Source: Rossellomorea aquimaris (GTDB taxonomy: Bacteria > Bacillota > Bacilli > Bacillales > Bacillaceae_B). From it: a stretch of DNA of 64,000 nt. Location of the stretch: contig NZ_JAIVAR010000001.1 in assembly GCF_020171925.1 (NCBI RefSeq), forward strand, positions 744,001-808,000, in the 5' to 3' direction. Positions 24,834 to 33,635 of the stretch are shown here, in pieces; position 1 is the stretch's first letter, and each line of letters starts with the position of its first letter. The notes beneath the pieces were generated by a model that worked only from the letters and a program-made list of their open reading frames with translations, had not been told where the DNA came from and searched no databases. Position numbers and translations under genes: made by a program.

Positions 24834-25238
24834 TTAAATCACCGCACGGCTCAAAAAAGATAAATAATACCATAGAACAAACCCGATAAAGAGGAACACC
24901 AATAGGATTGTGCCAACCAATCGATTGTATTGTCTGGCCAAGTACCCCGATGTAAAAACAATAAACAACACAAGAATGTTCAAAAGTAAGTAAAGAATGC
25001 CTTCACCTGAATCAGAAGAAAAATGTAGTATTGTCAGGAAAGGCCCTACTAATAAGACGTAAGTAATCGCTGCACTCTTTACCCCTGTTTCAATTCCATA
25101 AGTACTAATTTTCAAGATGAAATTCAGAAGCATAATCAGGTTGAATACTATGAAAACCCATGAGAAAAGAATGCCTGTTTGAAAGGCGGATGTCATCACA
25201 GGACCTTTTTCTGGCTTGATGGATTTAGTTGGTACCAT
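24834..25238 (-). CDS. four-TM membrane protein of unknown function
   Basis: A 134-residue protein with four hydrophobic helices (ILFSWVFIVFNLIMLLNFIL, ITYVLLVGPFLTILHF, LYLLLNILVLFIVFTSGYLA, VGTILLVFLFIGFVLWYYL). No family is recognised. It lies downstream of the Mrr-like gene on the same strand, with a 42-nt gap and its own ribosome site. Confidence 0.55.
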   Translation of the reverse strand: MVPTKSIKPEKGPVMTSAFQTGILFSWVFIVFNLIMLLNFILKISTYGIETGVKSAAITYVLLVGPFLTILHFSSDSGEGILYLLLNILVLFIVFTSGYLARQYNRLVGTILLVFLFIGFVLWYYLSFLSRAVI

Positions 25239-25280
25239 TGTTCTTAGCGCTGCTAACAGACAAAAATGACTCGATGCACA

Positions 25281-26273
25281 TCATTCTTCCCCAACCTGAC
25301 TCAGGGCGTTATGAGCCAACAGCTTTGTGATTTCAGGACCATTTATAAGCTTGATCCCTGCATCTCCGGCCTTCATAACAGCCATTTCACTGAATGACTC
25401 TGCCAAACTGATGACACATCCTCTTGCAGGTAAGTAGTCCGTTTCATCTTCCATGATATTGATCAACTGATTCACGGCATGGTCATCTGTCTCTCCTCGA
25501 TGCTTTTTAATTTGAACGAATAAGTAATACTCACCCACTTCAAATGGCGAATGCGATTGGTTCTTTTTATTTAAAACTAAGTCCGCATCCCCTTTTTTCC
25601 CATTATAATAATTTCTTCTGACAAGATCGTAGCCATAGCGCAGAAGCAGGTCTTCACAAACCTTTTCGAATGACAAATCACTTCTGCTTGGACTTAACCG
25701 CTGCAGTTGGTCAAGCAACGATTCCACCATCATATCCGTCTGATTACCCAAATAATCATTCATTGAAGATTTTCCGAATCTTGTCTCAGGGTCACTTTCC
25801 AGTAACTTCACCATCCCGGTAATGGCATCTTCCAGATGATTTAAAGTAATGATTGGCAGTCTCAGTCCAGACAGCTTTCCATACCACTCTACTAATCTCT
25901 GATTATACATACTGATTTCAACATTAAGCCCATAGACCTTCTTTACTTTAATGGCATGGTTCAGATGATGCGGATTTTCTTCCGTCTTCTCATAGCAACC
26001 AGGATAATTTCCAGCCACAACCGCAAACGTCACGAGCCCCTTCTCTGGAAAGTGAGGAACGAGAAGGACATCCCCGTCCTTAAAAGATTTGATCCTGCTC
26101 AGACTCGTTGGTGTTCTCGTAGACTTTAATTGATAATAGATTTTCGTATCCTCTATGAATGTATCATTGGATAAATCATATTGCCCCCATCCCTGGTACA
26201 AAACTGAATTCTCTTGCAGTTGCCTTTTCAAAAATTCTCTCTGCGAACGGTCGATCCTGAAATTGTAAATCAT
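25281..26273 (-). CDS. Mrr-like restriction endonuclease domain protein
   Basis: A 330-residue protein. The C-terminal third has the Mrr-type PD-(D/E)xK nuclease core: SFEKVCEDLLLRYGYDLV (201-218), Asp231 in GDADLVL and Gln254-x-Lys256 in FVQIKKH. Mrr nucleases cut modified or foreign DNA. The N-terminal 170 residues (YQGWGQYD, DVLLVPHFPEKGLVTFAVVA) look like a beta-rich reader domain and may recognise DNA, as in EVE or PUA-like folds. It overlaps the zinc-ribbon gene by 4 nt (26270-26273), which makes a coupled pair. A role in defence is inferred; the usual alternative is DNA repair or degraded restriction. Confidence 0.6.
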   Translation of the reverse strand: MIYNFRIDRSQREFLKRQLQENSVLYQGWGQYDLSNDTFIEDTKIYYQLKSTRTPTSLSRIKSFKDGDVLLVPHFPEKGLVTFAVVAGNYPGCYEKTEENPHHLNHAIKVKKVYGLNVEISMYNQRLVEWYGKLSGLRLPIITLNHLEDAITGMVKLLESDPETRFGKSSMNDYLGNQTDMMVESLLDQLQRLSPSRSDLSFEKVCEDLLLRYGYDLVRRNYYNGKKGDADLVLNKKNQSHSPFEVGEYYLFVQIKKHRGETDDHAVNQLINIMEDETDYLPARGCVISLAESFSEMAVMKAGDAGIKLINGPEITKLLAHNALSQVGEE

Positions 26274-26632
26274 CTATTCCACTCCTTTATACGTTTGATA
26301 TTCTTCATTTCTTCACCAATGTCTCGATTTGAACGGACATCTTCCCAATATCCCTTTGACAAAATCGCATGAACGTTCATCGGTGGGAAAAGGATTCGGT
26401 CCCGCAAATCCAGAATCCTTGCCTCCTCCCCCTCATACAAAAGCAAGAAGCAGTCGTCATCGCGCTGTGCAATCACTTCAAACGTCTCGATCCGCTCATA
26501 ATACCCACAATGATTCATGCAGACCCATGCAGGAAAAGTATCCAACATCATCGAACCATCTTCTTGTTCGAACACTTCTTCACTATAATCCTCAAACAAA
26601 TCCACCTGACAATCCGGGCATTTTTTGTCCAT
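26270..26632 (-). CDS. zinc-ribbon protein coupled to the Mrr-like gene
   Basis: A 120-residue protein with a four-Cys zinc ribbon: Cys5-x2-Cys8 (CPDC) and Cys38-x3-Cys42 (CMNHC). The remainder is strand-rich and acidic (RDDDCFLLLYEGEEARILDL). ATG at 26632 is preceded by AAGGAGG at 9 nt, which overrules the longer frame to 26770. The 4-nt overlap with the nuclease gene suggests a joint function such as target recognition or control. Not recognised beyond that. Confidence 0.55.
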   Translation of the reverse strand: MDKKCPDCQVDLFEDYSEEVFEQEDGSMMLDTFPAWVCMNHCGYYERIETFEVIAQRDDDCFLLLYEGEEARILDLRDRILFPPMNVHAILSKGYWEDVRSNRDIGEEMKNIKRIKEWNR

Positions 26633-26660
26633 TGGATCGATCCTCCTTCCCGACCACGGG

Positions 26661-26687
26661 TGACCAGAGGGACAGGTACCCTGGTTC
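26661..26687. repeat. GGTACC-type hairpin element in the operon gap
   Basis: ACCAGAGGGACAGGTACCCTGGT forms a short inverted repeat of the GGGACAGGTACC family that recurs many times in this window. It lies between the membrane gene and the zinc-ribbon gene. Confidence 0.6.
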
Positions 26688-26729
26688 GTTACTTGTAGCG
26701 CGTACCAAGGGACCTTTCCCCCCGATCCC

Positions 26730-27185
26730 CTAACCCTCTTGTTTAAACTTCCTAACCGATAGTACCGCAAGTCCCATCAACACCATGATGTAAAGGCCCA
26801 ACACAAAATAATTTACAATAAGCTCTTCTTTATACATCACGTAACACATCCATAACCACATGGTACAAAATAGTGCGGTGCTGCCAAAAAAGATCGACCA
26901 AACTACTTCCTTCACTTTTCTATAAGTCTTGCTTCCTGTTAAGTACTTAAAATAAAAAAAGAAGAATACCGCTACAGCCACGATACTGATCAAGAACCAA
27001 GCTTCCCTGAATACAATTGGTTCCTCATCAAAATCGACCAGGGCAATATTGGTGAAATTGAGCAAGTGAAAGACAAACGCATAAAAAAGTAAGAACAAGA
27101 ATAAGAGCCATTCTGCTATGTATACGGATGAGAATATTATTTTTTTCCAGATTCTACGTGACCCTCCTTTAAACGTGAAAAGCAT
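26730..27185 (-). CDS. four-TM membrane protein, first gene of possible Mrr operon
   Basis: A 151-residue protein with four membrane helices (VYIAEWLLFLFLLFYAFVF, AWFLISIVAVAVFFFFYF, VWSIFFGSTALFCTMWLWMC, VNYFVLGLYIMVLMGLAVL). It lies about 100 bp upstream of the zinc-ribbon gene on the same strand, with a repeat hairpin between. No family is recognised. Whether it belongs to the same transcript is not certain. Confidence 0.5.
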   Translation of the reverse strand: MLFTFKGGSRRIWKKIIFSSVYIAEWLLFLFLLFYAFVFHLLNFTNIALVDFDEEPIVFREAWFLISIVAVAVFFFFYFKYLTGSKTYRKVKEVVWSIFFGSTALFCTMWLWMCYVMYKEELIVNYFVLGLYIMVLMGLAVLSVRKFKQEG

Positions 27186-27542
27186 TATTTTTAGTAGTCT
27201 GATTCTTGTACATTCAACCTAATTTTACCAATAAGAGATGTGGTTGGGAACCAATTAATGTAAGTATAATAAAAACCCCCTTACAAAAATAGTTAGGGGG
27301 TAGGTGTTGTATTGTATGACATATTTACTAGAAGAATAGATTGAGACTTATGATAACTTTTTGAATGCCCATTACCTTCCTGTTGCAATGCTTTCAAGAA
27401 AAGCTAGAAAACTGCTCTTTTTCACTAGAATTACGAAGTAACAGCCACTGATTTGCATCCATTGCCACTCATTAAGGGAAAATCATAGACTGGCACTGTA
27501 CAAAATACTTATTCACCCCCTGCACTGAAGGAGGGTGAATAA
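27186..27542. other. gene-free stretch with two hairpins
   Basis: No gene. Two hairpins are seen: ACCCCCT/AGGGGGT at about 27275-27302, followed on the minus strand by T-rich sequence (a terminator for leftward transcripts), and TTATTCACCC/GGGTGAATAA at 27509-27542 immediately before repeat array A copy 3. Confidence 0.5.
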
Positions 27543-27663
27543 ATTTATGCGTGGTTTTCAGACATTTGTGCGTGATTTTTTCACTTTATGCGTGAAAAAA
27601 TATATTTGCGCGCCATTATTTTGAAATACGCGCCATTTTTCTGGTTTGCCCGTATTTTTCCAA
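27543..27663 (+). repeat. phased mini-array, family A copy 3 (six units of 20-21 bp)
   Basis: Units start at 27543, 27564, 27584, 27604, 27624 and 27644 with core TTTATGCGT/TTTGCGCGC. The tail CAACAATATCCATA resembles those of copies 1, 2 and 4. It follows the DUF4396 gene on the opposite strand. Confidence 0.85.
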
Positions 27664-27702
27664 CAATATCCATAAAATAGAGCATGAGGACGAGTCCCTC
27701 TA

Positions 27703-28359
27703 TCACATTGCTTCCTTAAGACCTTTCTTAATCAATAGCTTATTCGCAGGATAGCTGGTCAGAAATCCTAATATCATGGCAATTTGCATCATGAACCAAT
27801 ACGTTGGCTCGGTTGGCTTGGGAGGTTCAGTGAATAATACATATTCGACAATGGCCATCCATCCGAACATCCCAATTTCAAATGCAAGTAAGGAAAGGGA
27901 GTCGGCTTTGACAGCCTGCTTTAGAGCTTGAAGCTTTCCATCCTCTTTGTTCATCGGATAAATCGCATAGAATTGGAAGATGATACCGAAAAGATATGCG
28001 AGTATGAATTCAACCGTATAATGAGCAAATAATGTAGAACCCGCAATCATGATACCGGTCATCGCCACAATCGGAACACCGATGGCATCACCGAAGGAGC
28101 AGCCTGCCGAGCAGTGACTTGTTGATACAAATACTTTCGCAGCACTCCCCCGGTTGTCTTCTTTCTCTAAATTTTTCGCCTTTACCCTTCCCCATCTGAA
28201 GTAAGTCCACAACGCGATTGGTCCGAAAAACCAGCCATTGATTGGCCAAACCACATTCATGATTTTCATCTTCTGTGGATTCTTGTACACATCGACTATT
28301 ATTATGAGGGATGACAACAAACCCATCCCTAAAAAAAGCCACGAAACCGTTGTTAACAC
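27703..28359 (-). CDS. DUF4396 membrane protein
   Basis: A 218-residue protein with an N-terminal membrane helix, a short loop with STSHCSAGCSFGD, and four more helices (GIMIAGSTLFAHYTVEFILA, LSLLAFEIGMFGWMAIVEY, FMMQIAMILGFLTSYPANK). The Cys/His motif after VFVSTSHC and the layout fit DUF4396. Such proteins often lie near copper-handling genes, and the CSAGC motif suggests metal binding, but no such neighbour is present here. Confidence 0.7.
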   Translation of the reverse strand: MLTTVSWLFLGMGLLSSLIIIVDVYKNPQKMKIMNVVWPINGWFFGPIALWTYFRWGRVKAKNLEKEDNRGSAAKVFVSTSHCSAGCSFGDAIGVPIVAMTGIMIAGSTLFAHYTVEFILAYLFGIIFQFYAIYPMNKEDGKLQALKQAVKADSLSLLAFEIGMFGWMAIVEYVLFTEPPKPTEPTYWFMMQIAMILGFLTSYPANKLLIKKGLKEAM

Positions 28360-28578
28360 AGAATCATCCTTTCTTTTTTAATTCTATAATGAAATCTACC
28401 CGTAGTTGGCTATCGTTAATCTTATTGCGTGGACTAGATCGAGGGATTCTGAACCAAGACCAATTCTTGCAGGTATTAAAAAAGCAGCCCTTCTATTCAG
28501 AGCTACTTAAAATTTATACATATTGAACGGATGATCGATACCTTACTTTATACAACCGGCATTTTTGACCTTGACGAA

Positions 28579-28986
28579 CTAGTTTACTTCTACAATGATC
28601 TGATCAAAGTATTCTTCACCTATATAAATCAAGAGCGCCCATTTACCTGATTCCCGAACACTCATCGTTGAAGGGAGGTGTTCATCAGCGTGTTGTCCAC
28701 CTGGTGAATGATAGGTCCATACAGATTGACTACCCCTGGTAAGTACAGGAGATAGTTCGTCACTTCCCTCCTTCACGCCAATCACGGTAAACTCACCTTC
28801 TGGCACAACACCCCAAAAATGCCACATATACTTCTGTTCACGACCGTCGGTGAAAGGGGCATCAATGAATGCTACTTTATTTCGTATTCCGCGCATAGTA
28901 TAGTGGCTCGTTTTGAACGTTTCACTTACTTGCCAATCAATCGTTTGAATGATTTTCTCATCAACTTCAAATCGGAAAAATGATAC
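28579..28986 (-). pseudogene. DUF4871-like lipoprotein gene lacking its 5' end
   Basis: The frame stays open from 28579 to 28986 and reads WQVSETFKTSHYTMRGIRNK, EQKYMWHFWGVVPEGEFTVI, then HADEHLPSTMSV and ends QIIVEVN. This matches the DUF4871 domain of Bacillus lipoproteins (KYMWHFWG is diagnostic). A signal peptide and lipobox should precede it, but the frame closes at TAG 28987 and the DNA further up belongs to a plus-strand gene. An internal ATG at 28896 would give 105 residues without an export signal. It is probably a truncated gene. Confidence 0.6.
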
Positions 28987-29002
28987 CTATGGAGGGGCTA
29001 AA

Positions 29003-29200
29003 ATGAAAGCTAAAAGAACCAGCTTGTTTACTTTGGCTTTGTCATGTGTTCTTCTTTTTGCATGTGAGAATATTGACAGGTCAAAAGATCCTGCCGAGGA
29101 AAAGGTTTCAGTAAATGCATTTGAGGATAGAACTATTTTAATCGAAACATTTTTTCTTAATGACAAAATTTATGAACTCTCTATAAGAGGCGTGTTGTAG
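29003..29200 (+). CDS. 65-residue lipoprotein
   Basis: Starts at ATG 29003 with GGAGGGG upstream. MKAKRTSLFTLALSCVLLFAC is a signal peptide with lipobox LFAC (split here: MKAKRTSLFTLALSC, then VLLFAC). The mature part is only 45 residues and ends IYELSIRGVL. It may be a small lipoprotein or the 5' remnant of a longer one. It is divergent to the truncated DUF4871 gene. Confidence 0.5.
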   Translation: MKAKRTSLFTLALSCVLLFACENIDRSKDPAEEKVSVNAFEDRTILIETFFLNDKIYELSIRGVL

Positions 29201-29295
29201 TAGTCGAAGATCCTTAAAGCTTAAACATGACGATATTCTCCTGGATATGGTATGATTTTTGAATATATTCTAAATATTAGGAAGGTAGATGAAAA

Positions 29296-29808
29296 TTGTC
29301 AGAGCGTTTCATTTTTCTCGTTTCCGGCCCTATTGGTGTTGGAAAGTCGACCACTTCAAAGAAACTTGCACAAAAAATCCATAACTGTGTATTACTTGAA
29401 GGTGACGCTATCCTTGATATGTTTGATTACGGAACAGAGGCATCCTGGGAGAAGCGCTTGAGACTAACGTGGAAGCATATTGTTTCACTGACCAGAGGCT
29501 TCATCGAGGATGACTTCAATGTTGTTATTGACTTTGTTGTTGAAGACGAACTTGAATGGTTTTATCACAATCTTTCTGATTTGCAAATCACAATGAAATA
29601 TATCGTTTTAACGGCCGAAGAAGAAAACGTAATCGAACGGATTAGGATCAGAGGGGATATTCCGTCTATTGAACGTTCACTCTTTTTGTTGAACAAGCTC
29701 CGATCCAATCCATTGAATCAACCATTTCTTATTGATACTACGTTTAGACAAACCGCAGAGATCGTTGAGCTCATCATCAATGATCCTCGCTTTATTGTTA
29801 CACCTTAA
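29296..29808 (+). CDS. P-loop kinase-like protein
   Basis: A 170-residue protein with Walker A GPIGVGKSTTSKKL at residues 10-23, LLEGDAILDMFDY and a lid-like region (VIERIRIRGDIPSIERSLFL). It is close to the small nucleotide or aminoglycoside kinase-like AAA proteins of Bacillus. The substrate is unknown. A TTG at 29296 is used, with AGGAAGG 11 nt upstream. It reads opposite to most neighbours. Confidence 0.7.
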   Translation: MSERFIFLVSGPIGVGKSTTSKKLAQKIHNCVLLEGDAILDMFDYGTEASWEKRLRLTWKHIVSLTRGFIEDDFNVVIDFVVEDELEWFYHNLSDLQITMKYIVLTAEEENVIERIRIRGDIPSIERSLFLLNKLRSNPLNQPFLIDTTFRQTAEIVELIINDPRFIVTP

Positions 29809-29814
29809 TATGGC

Positions 29815-29870
29815 ATGGGGACAGGTACACTTGTGCATTCTACATATTGTATCGGTGTGCCTGTCCCCAT
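29815..29870. repeat. GGGGACAGGTAC-type hairpin element
   Basis: ATGGGGACAGGTACAC (29815-29830) pairs with GTGTGCCTGTCCCCAT (29855-29870), with one mismatch. It lies just after the kinase-like gene and may act as its terminator, though no T run follows. Confidence 0.7.
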
Positions 29871-29941
29871 GATTCAGCGTTTCCTTAGGACGAAAAAAAG
29901 ACACTGAAAGAAAAACTCCTTCAATGCCTTCACGTTCATGG

Positions 29942-31219
29942 TTATTCACCATTCCCTTTACCTTTTTTCTTTTCTTTTTCACGTTCTTCTTCTTCGGCTT
30001 CCTCTCGCTTACGCTCATCTTCCTTCTTAGCTTCTTCACGCTTACGCTCTTCTTGCTTCTTTGCTTTCTCTCTTTTACGTTCCTCTTCCTTTTTCGCGTC
30101 TTCTCGTTTATGCTCTTCTTCCTTTTTAGCTTCTTCACGCTTTCGTTCTTCTTGCTTCTTTGCTTTCTCTCTTTTACGTTCCTCTTCCTTTTTCGCGTCT
30201 TCTCGTTTATGCTCTTCCTCTTTGTTAGCATTTTCACGCTTTTGTTCTTCTTCCTTCTCTCCTGATTCTCGTCGTTGCTCATCTTTCTTCTTCATTTCTT
30301 TTTGCTTTTGCTCAGACTTTTCGTCTGCTTTTACGGTTTTAGATGAACCTGCAACCTCTGAGTCGTTCTTTGTTCCTGGAGATTCATCTTCTATGTCAAC
30401 ATCATGGTTGTCATCAGAATCATCAACTGAAACTTCATCTACTTCTTCTGTTGACACTTTTTCATCGTCATTATCTTCAGTTTCCTCAGGATTTTCTTTT
30501 TCATCATCGTCTGTTTCGCCATCACGTGCCTTTTTATTTTTAGCTATTTCCGAAGGATGGAATCCCAATTCTTTAGCTACTTCCCCAAATCCCTTTCCTT
30601 CTTCACTACCGTATAAAGCTGCAATCTCATCAATTGTTTTTCCAGATCTCTTCGCAAGAATGAAGATTTGTGCGATTTGGCCGTAACCCAAATCTCTGTT
30701 ACGAAGTTCAGCCACTTTCTCTTCGGGAAGTCCATACACGACTGTAGGCAACTGTTTCAAAATTTCAGTTGATTCTTCCATTTCTTCTTTCATTTCGTCT
30801 TCAAGCTTTTCTTCTACTTCATCATCAACCTCTGTGGCTTGTTCGATTTCCTCTTGAAGGTCTTCAAGTTTGTCTTCTTTCAAATCTTCATTTAAGATAA
30901 GTTTTGATATTTCTTCTTCAGCGGATTCTAATTTTTGAATGTAATCCTCTATTGTTTCCTTTATGAACTCTTCTTTTTCTTCTTCACTCATTTCCTTGGC
31001 TTCAGCAAGGCGTTCTTTTGCGATATCCAATAATAACTCAGTTTCTTTTTCCCCATCTAACGTAACAAATAATTGTAAGTCCTCCATAAGCTGATCGAAT
31101 GAATAGATTAATTGATCTGGTGTAATCCCAGCATCCGACCCATCCTCCGCAGCTAAGGCAGTCGTTCCAAATGTCAGAACTCCTGATAATAGTACCGGAA
31201 TGATAACACGTGTTTTCAT
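29942..31219 (-). CDS. secreted DUF5667 protein with charged tandem-repeat tail
   Basis: A 425-residue exported protein. The signal peptide MKTRVIIPVLLSGVLTFGTT ends near TALAAED. Residues 32-105 are a DUF5667 domain (YSFDQLMEDLQLFVTLDGEK, ELLLDIAKERLAEAKEM). A helical domain with QIAQIFILAKRSGKTIDEIA follows at 178-220, and then an acidic linker. The last 130 residues are a highly charged Lys/Glu/Arg array of the KKEEERKRE type that ends KKKGKGNGE. DUF5667 proteins are thought to act in the cell envelope or spore. The array contains a 33-residue block repeated twice (see the repeat entry). Confidence 0.75.
   Translation of the reverse strand: MKTRVIIPVLLSGVLTFGTTALAAEDGSDAGITPDQLIYSFDQLMEDLQLFVTLDGEKETELLLDIAKERLAEAKEMSEEEKEEFIKETIEDYIQKLESAEEEISKLILNEDLKEDKLEDLQEEIEQATEVDDEVEEKLEDEMKEEMEESTEILKQLPTVVYGLPEEKVAELRNRDLGYGQIAQIFILAKRSGKTIDEIAALYGSEEGKGFGEVAKELGFHPSEIAKNKKARDGETDDDEKENPEETEDNDDEKVSTEEVDEVSVDDSDDNHDVDIEDESPGTKNDSEVAGSSKTVKADEKSEQKQKEMKKKDEQRRESGEKEEEQKRENANKEEEHKREDAKKEEERKREKAKKQEERKREEAKKEEEHKREDAKKEEERKREKAKKQEERKREEAKKEDERKREEAEEEEREKEKKKGKGNGE
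30029..30226. repeat. 99-bp tandem repeat inside the DUF5667 gene
   Basis: Two nearly identical 99-bp blocks begin at 30029 and 30128 and code for a 33-residue charged block each (HKREDAKKEEERKREKAKKQ and what follows). Such repeats change copy number easily by slippage while keeping the frame. Confidence 0.8.
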
Positions 31220-31462
31220 AAATTTCTCCTCCTAGGGTTTGTTGAATCAAAACGATAGGAGATAAAGTTGCAATGTTTCTTGCAAATTTTCGGCAGCTGG
31301 CTGGCATCTTAGCCCCTATAGCTTTGCGTCCCTATATTCCTATAGGTTTGCCTTTATCGAATTTGATTCTAAGACTAGTATACTATTCCTATTTTATTGA
31401 AACTCTCTATTACACTATTTTTCCATAGTCGTAAAGACCTAATGCAGATAGCGAGAAAGTCA

Positions 31463-32333
31463 CTAGGTGATTTTTACTAACAAACAAGGTAATTGCTTAA
31501 CAAATTCAAAAAATGTACTTTTGAACTCCCCTGGTTCCTCCGAAAACGGATAATGATTGCTTTCCTCAAAAATAACTAGTTTGGCATTTGGTATGAAGTC
31601 AGCCATTTCGATTGAATATTCAACAGGGCATTGAACGTCATGCCTTCCACAAATGATTAAAGCAGGAGCAGATATAAGACCCAGTTTTCTCGTCACATCA
31701 AATACTTGTACTTCACGACTAAAATAATTCAATCGGATTGCGCACATGCTCTTGTTTATATTTAATGAAAAGTACTGTTCATACAGCTCCGGTTTATGTA
31801 AGGACTATTTAACCCTTTCACAGGATAAATGTTTTCGTTCTTCTTTACTTAGATCAGGCTTTTTTAAGTCTTCGTTATAGTCCTGCATTAGTTTGAATTG
31901 AGGGTGTTCTGAGTGGTAAATGCAATCTTTTGAAAACGTCATATATTCCCTTGCAGCCGCACCGACGATCACGGTAAAGGAGAGTTTATTTGCAAAAATA
32001 GATCCCATAAATGATTCCTACTATCCCGCCAGTTGAATGCCCTGCAAATCCCCATTTTTCAAACCCCAATGTCTTACGAATTGCTTCAAGATCAAAGATG
32101 GTTTCCAACATGCTCAACTGAAATGGCTCGATGGCTTTTTCTGAAAAACCAGTTTCCCTGAGATTGACTAAAATCACTTGATGGTTCTCTGTAAATGTAT
32201 GAGCAAAATAATCGCCGCTCTCGTTGAATTCCGAGTAATGGTGAGTGACGCAAAGTGGCTCTCCTTTCCCTTTCATGAAGACTTCAAATTGACCCCTAGG
32301 TGTTTGCAATAAGCGTCTCTTCCAATTAGTCAT
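31463..32333 (-). pseudogene. alpha/beta hydrolase gene with a frameshift and a nonsense codon
   Basis: Three pieces make one alpha/beta hydrolase. Piece 1 (32333 to about 31990) has PRGQFEVFMKGKGEPLCVTH and the nucleophile elbow GHSTGG. Near 32000 the frame changes and piece 2 reads FANKLSFTVIVGAAAREYM to a TAG at 31805-31807. Piece 3 continues in the same frame after that codon (SLHKPELYEQYFSLN, RLNYFSRE, ALIICGRHDVQCP with the acid, SNHYPFSEEP with the His). An intact gene would encode about 290 residues. The start overlaps the GrpB gene by 8 nt. It could also be a sequencing error at one site, but two defects make decay more likely. Confidence 0.8.
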
Positions 32334-32850
32334 AGACTTCTCCCATCCTCGCTCTCTCGATCACACCTCGAATAAACGGTTCCTTCTCCCTCGTATAAGC
32401 AGGACGATCATGTTTAAACGTAAGCGCCAGTTCTCTTTTTAACTGAGCATATTCCGCAGCCACCGCCGGATGTTCCCTAAGATAATCACGAAACAATAAT
32501 TTTTCAATCCACTCTGTACTTTGGATTTCACAAATATGTAAGTGGCAAGTCCCTTTTCCCCACAGTCCCTTTCGAAAAAATCTTCTATCTTTCAATTCTG
32601 GTTTTGGGACATACTCGAACCCTACCTCGTTTAATGGGCGAACAAGGGATGGTGTCCTGCCTAGACCGTCCACGCCTACCATGATATCTATGATCGGTTT
32701 GGCAATCAGCCCCTTTATTGAAGTGCTGCCGATATGTTCGATTCCAATGATCTCATCACCAATCACACCAATAATTTGCTTCCTCTCGTAGTCAAATAGA
32801 GTTTCCCACTCTGGATTATATTCATTCAATTGCACTAGTGGATTTGTCAT
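32326..32850 (-). CDS. GrpB-family nucleotidyltransferase-like protein (copy 2)
   Basis: A 174-residue GrpB/UPF0157 protein: YNPEWETLFDYERKQIIGVI, then the signature IEHIGSTSIKGLIAKPIIDI and GTCHLHI. It has the nucleotidyltransferase fold; the substrate is not established. It is distinct from the copy at 3736-4284. The downstream hydrolase gene that overlaps its end has decayed. Confidence 0.85.
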   Translation of the reverse strand: MTNPLVQLNEYNPEWETLFDYERKQIIGVIGDEIIGIEHIGSTSIKGLIAKPIIDIMVGVDGLGRTPSLVRPLNEVGFEYVPKPELKDRRFFRKGLWGKGTCHLHICEIQSTEWIEKLLFRDYLREHPAVAAEYAQLKRELALTFKHDRPAYTREKEPFIRGVIERARMGEVYD

Positions 32851-33024
32851 GACTTCCCCCTCATTCGATGTCTTTTTAAAAGACCCACTCTTCTTATGAC
32901 AAGATCAAAATTTTCACTGTAGGGATGCATAAATATTTCACATTGAATCCTGCGTTCTTATATGTAAATCTGTCCTTCATAGGAGTGATTCACCCGTTAA
33001 AGTAAATAATCATGCCGTTATTTC

Positions 33025-33125
33025 GATTATTCTACCTTTCATTCCAACAATTCTACCCTTCGCCAAAATCATTCTCCCCTTCATCCTAATAAATCTAGCA
33101 TTCATGTCGAATGTTCTCTACCTCA
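33025..33125 (+). repeat. phased mini-array, family C copy 1 (five 21-bp units)
   Basis: TTCTACC-type cores (TTCTACC, TTCTACC, TTCTCCC, ATCTAGC, TTCTCTA) start at 33030, 33051, 33072, 33093 and 33114, a strict 21-bp period. The last unit is preceded by CATGTCGAATG, which also ends copy 2 at 36.9 kb. Confidence 0.85.
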
Positions 33126-33174
33126 GGCTACTAATGCACGAATGACCTCTACCTACAAACCAAATCTCAATAAC

Positions 33175-33264
33175 AAGGTACGTCCCTCACCACATTAATG
33201 CGTTAACTAAGTGAGGGACGTACCTTTCAGCTTATTCGAACCAGGGGGACAGGTACCCTGGTTC
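33175..33264. repeat. two adjacent GGTAC-type hairpins
   Basis: AAGGTACGTCCCTCAC (33175-33190) pairs perfectly with GTGAGGGACGTACCTT (33211-33226). Directly after it, GAACCAGGGGGACAGGTACCCTGGTTC (read as GAACCAGGG and CCCTGGTTC arms around GGACAGGTA) spans 33238-33264. The first could stop transcription in both directions. Confidence 0.75.
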
Positions 33265-33400
33265 ATTTGAATCATAGGGGCAACGAACCCATCTCTTCAG
33301 TGATTTATTTACTCCTTCTAAAAAGTTTCCTTTGTTTCATATTATCAACTGCTTTAGTTTTATTGTTCTGTCTTTTAACATATTCAGCTTCATTATAAGA

Positions 33401-33547
33401 TTATAATATCAAACTACGAAGATACAAAACCCCGTATAACAGAGCCCCACCAATCAAAATCAGCAGGGAAACCATAACAAACCCATAAATAAATCCTTTC
33501 CCCATTGCAAATATATCTAAAAACATATTCTTGATCGCATCAATCAT
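33401..33547 (-). CDS. possible 48-residue membrane protein
   Basis: ATG at 33547 gives MIDAIKNMFLDIFAMGKGFI, then one membrane helix (YGFVMVSLLILIGGALLYGV) and a short end LYLRSLIL. It is the only protein-like frame in the 850-bp gap 32851-33704. The ribosome site (GAGGGGG) is rather far upstream. No match is known. Confidence 0.4.
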   Translation of the reverse strand: MIDAIKNMFLDIFAMGKGFIYGFVMVSLLILIGGALLYGVLYLRSLIL

Positions 33548-33635
33548 TGTTCTCTTAAGAGCCCCCTCAAGTTATTTCCGCTGCTGTATTAAATATACGA
33601 AAACACCCGTAAAAAGTTTCACTTCCTACAAACCG

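Noticed and set aside
29677..30282. 201-residue Lys-rich minus-strand ORF and plus-strand Phe-rich ORF
   Set aside because: Both are other-frame readings of the charged tandem repeat in the DUF5667 gene.
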